Assembly (NCBI RefSeq): GCF_028679125.1
Contig: NZ_JAJRCG010000026.1
Span: forward strand, 1-33,256
Source: Methanoregula sp.
GTDB lineage: Archaea; Halobacteriota; Methanomicrobia; Methanomicrobiales; Methanospirillaceae
Length of the DNA stretch: 33,256 nucleotides
Direction: 5' to 3'
The position numbers and the translations under genes are program-made. The stretch's first letter is position 1. Every line of letters starts with the position of its first letter. Below are positions 33,101 through 33,256 of the stretch, in pieces. The notes under the pieces are model-generated. The model had not been told where the DNA came from and made no database searches. It was given only the letters and a program-made list of their open reading frames with translations.

Positions 33101-33256
33101 AGGAACTCATGCTCATGTTCTCCACTCCGAGCGTGGTCTCGTAGGTTCCATCACCATTACCATCGAGCGAGATCGTGGTGCGGGAGGGCCAGTTGGCGGA
33201 CCCGGAACCGGAGTAGACGTTGACGTAGAGGCGGGCCCACTGGATGTTCGTGAACG
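27171..33256 (-). CDS. Giant PKD/DUF3344 surface protein, 5' end beyond the window
   Basis: The frame is open to the right edge with no signal peptide, so about 2028 residues are only part of the protein. In order, the visible part holds: a DUF3344-like domain (FTNIQWARLYVNV, GDGTYETTLG); two PKD domains; a CARDB-like segment (DLAITGTVDTAPVAAVFARE); a second DUF3344-like region (GYKGKGIYWNGGSN..., IFINEECDELG); two PKD; a third DUF3344-like (DIQWARLYAVVYA); three PKD; a Ser/Thr-rich linker; a PGF-pre-PGF-like domain (FHDVQLLRYTNKAWEPLPTE, GFSYFATA); and a final membrane span (LPMVIFGIAGIIVLAISVVV) with a basic tail. PKD domains are beta-sandwiches used in adhesion and cell-surface assembly. 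It is probably anchored to the membrane by its C-terminus. Confidence 0.88.
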   Translation of the reverse strand, partial: FTNIQWARLYVNVYSGSGSANWPSRTTISLDGNGDGTYETTLGVENMSMSSYSGDGKVYWLNDHTNRVYSDYETEYDVTSLITSATPSVHVKNEKTGSLYDGRLKAVTLVVAYNDGDTDQVRYFVNHGGDWFNSGSSSTTFGTAGIASGFTNATLSNVGLSSSDATYAFNGVSLAGADPVAPINYYENHTWSVKDAVSTAANSVFQYSYVAPSFKTTLATLAIKYPGTTTIAPVASFSANMTSGTVPFTVAFTDASTNSPTAWSWDFNNDGTVDSTTQNATYTFLSAGTYTVNLTATNTAGSSSSVQADYITAGSGPVGSAPVAAFSADKTTGTYPLTVSFTDASTNTPTSWAWDFGDGNVTNATVRNPVHTYTNAGTYTVNLTATNAAGSDYENKAGHITVTGSASNDLAITGTVDTAPVAAVFAREANTVTVTDITNTGTTAVTNIEVGLYAGDVSSSVPVNTITIASLAGGATTTVSLIDPTIRDLEGGTVTYTAAVDPANLIAETNETNNNQTTASKPVKFNGYKGKGIYWNGGSNITTKHTYDLNGDVLYSTQPATAYKGQGWATRTETWSAGNLPVPSGATIQKVFLYINYNWDQTPAGVPNMTATFNGNTVVLGTPYMDKSNFGSYANYKYGLYPAIDVTTRFVNGGDNTLVMTPGTGNKNALYPSTLVVIYADPTATRKQIFINEECDELGTSPSGYSTTLEEATAYAPFTGLTIDTASVRTATLHSFAGSAGPSEGNLLFNGATVATAAWQGSSSTASARSFDVRSYLTGTGNEAAIQGDTSGGMDALMQILVVEYATTVSAPVSAFTTGTTTGTAPFTVIFTDASTNTPTSWLWDFGDNDATNSTKQNPVHTYQSAGTYTVNLTVTNAAGSDREEKTGYVIVTAAGPGAAPVASFSTNVAAGLAPLSVQFTDSSATNPTAWSWDFNNDGVVDSIEESPTHLFSTAGIYTVNLSVTNASGTTTLTKPNLIAVSSGVDRLATDQSGTVSGDLYVGAYQPVAWSSQSTTPGLKTFAQAYTLPAHTDIQWARLYAVVYAAGTDNRAGEAAVTFDRDGDGTYETALGTETLAIPATGTAEVYRVNDHVTRQYSDYLIWYNVTPYISANTVNAQIVTRNLNSSTFDGRLKTLTLVVAYNDGDSDQVHYWVNDGHDYQVKTDSAVTSAFATGSLAPGWTTAVLTNLGLSSQDAIYSFNSNELARQGSGLPSFATNTWDVKSYLTAGTDTSFTYQHNTSTTYKTILATLTVKYSAAAPVAPVAAFSATPVSGTAPLAVTFTDASTNAPTSWLWDFGDGNVTNATNQNPVHTYIAAGNYSVNLTATNAAGSDSEARTRYITVTASSVTPDKPVASFRANKTEGDQPLAVKFTDASTNTPTSWLWDFGDSGSSTEQNPVHTYIAAGNYSVNLTATNLAGSDSEARTRYITVTASSVTPDKPVASFRANKTEGDQPLVVKFTDASTNTPTSWSWDFGDSGSSAEQNPVHRYTTTGTYTVSLTATNAAGSNQVTRTRYISVIAPVVENNGFVIPEIETTTTGTTQNVTINSTSANVTTTGNVVTINNTASWSSLAITLSGTPETGTGTINGTVETVRAVTEPVTVPLAEVGTPTVQIALDLDAMPNTTAAITQTITKEPDSTAQSSFTLLASADGKQIDDIAYTINIAKTDLKNAGDGGIIQSATLTMTVSPAWVAAQGGFGNIRVLRRADDGTTQILVPVLAGTDASGNYILTVVSPGGLSTFSLASLSPVTSTTTSGSASTSGSSTASASTSAGIETSSADPADSSVISSSSSTAQKAPLDPSAYPWSSHAVNGNTHISQVDIQTTASIPDLFILTTKPDSLPSAIAKPSYPVYEYQKIDLYKATSDDVYQAVIEFTVSKSYLDEQKMTFHDVQLLRYTNKAWEPLPTEYVGVRNGDYVFKATSSGFSYFATALVKNATSVTVTEVTTTVTPGITVTPETTVVTSRKTAVPTIAKTLAAPLETPEAPTTPLPMVIFGIAGIIVLAISVVVIRKWWIRRQNPALFRKY
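28927..29454. repeat. Tandem repeat of near-identical 264-base PKD units
   Basis: GCAACCGGTTTATCCGGCG at 28927 recurs as GCAACCGGTTTGTCCGGCG at 29191, exactly 264 bases (88 codons) later, and most of the 264 bases between them are repeated upstream and downstream with few differences. Each unit encodes one PKD domain plus linker. The near identity points to recent duplication or gene conversion. Confidence 0.75.

Noticed and set aside
1..33256. tRNA, rRNA, CRISPR arrays and insertion sequences
   Set aside because: No T-loop-like GTTCRANYC with a fitting acceptor stem, no regularly spaced short repeats and no transposase or integrase were seen.

Overview
The window looks like a chromosomal segment of a methanogenic archaeon, most likely of the order Methanomicrobiales (a Methanoregula-like genome is my best guess, from gene content only). 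Signs of this are the first codons of an mtrE-like gene at the left edge, archaeal TATA boxes about 25-35 bases before starts, an FmdE-family protein, an archaeal-type NikR, a long CobN-type chelatase, and a very large PKD/DUF3344 surface protein. Most genes have GC-rich coding sequence. One block (about 7.7-10.2 kb) is clearly more AT-rich.

Layout. 1-59 (-): 5' end of mtrE. 427-2510 (+): ruvC-ruvA-ruvB, a bacterial-type Holliday junction operon. 2558-3718 (-): radical SAM/SPASM protein. 3927-7164 (-): a molybdate/tungstate ABC importer operon, modA-trmO-modB-modC, with a TrmO-like gene inserted. 7742-10182 (+): an AT-rich three-gene module made of a Panacea/YwgA-like winged-helix protein, a PIN-domain protein and an unrecognised 432-residue protein. 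10506-12476 (+): four unrecognised genes, including two membrane proteins. 12828-14698 (+): DUF169, a TusA-TusA-DsrE fusion and a small membrane protein. 14709-16644 (-): a Cys-containing hypothetical protein, a TauE/SafE permease and FmdE. 16777-18395 (+): an APC-family permease and a DUF4405 membrane protein. 18539-18955 (-): a winged-helix regulator. 19128-20630 (+): a chain of small unrecognised genes joined by 1-4 base overlaps. 20958-21089 (-): a lysine-rich mini-protein. 21468-22069 (-): a decayed ABC ATPase. 22107-25916 (-): CobN. 26107-26341 (+): a probable frameshifted small gene. 26451-26873 (+): NikR. 27171 to the right edge (-): the PKD/DUF3344 protein, which has no start inside the window.

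Working together. The Mo/W importer would supply metal for formylmethanofuran and formate dehydrogenases. DUF169, TusA-DsrE, TauE and FmdE suggest a sulfur-handling neighbourhood. NikR next to CobN suggests metal-responsive tetrapyrrole chemistry. The accessory stretch between 7.4 and 20.9 kb is flanked by two copies of a 213-base non-coding repeat (gapless, about 88% identical by eye). Inside it lie the two strongest candidates for something undescribed: the Panacea-like/PIN/432-residue module, which could be a toxin-antitoxin or defence system, and the overlapping small-gene operon at 19.1-20.6 kb.

Limits. All assignments are from reading sequence and recalled family motifs. No database search or structure prediction was run.
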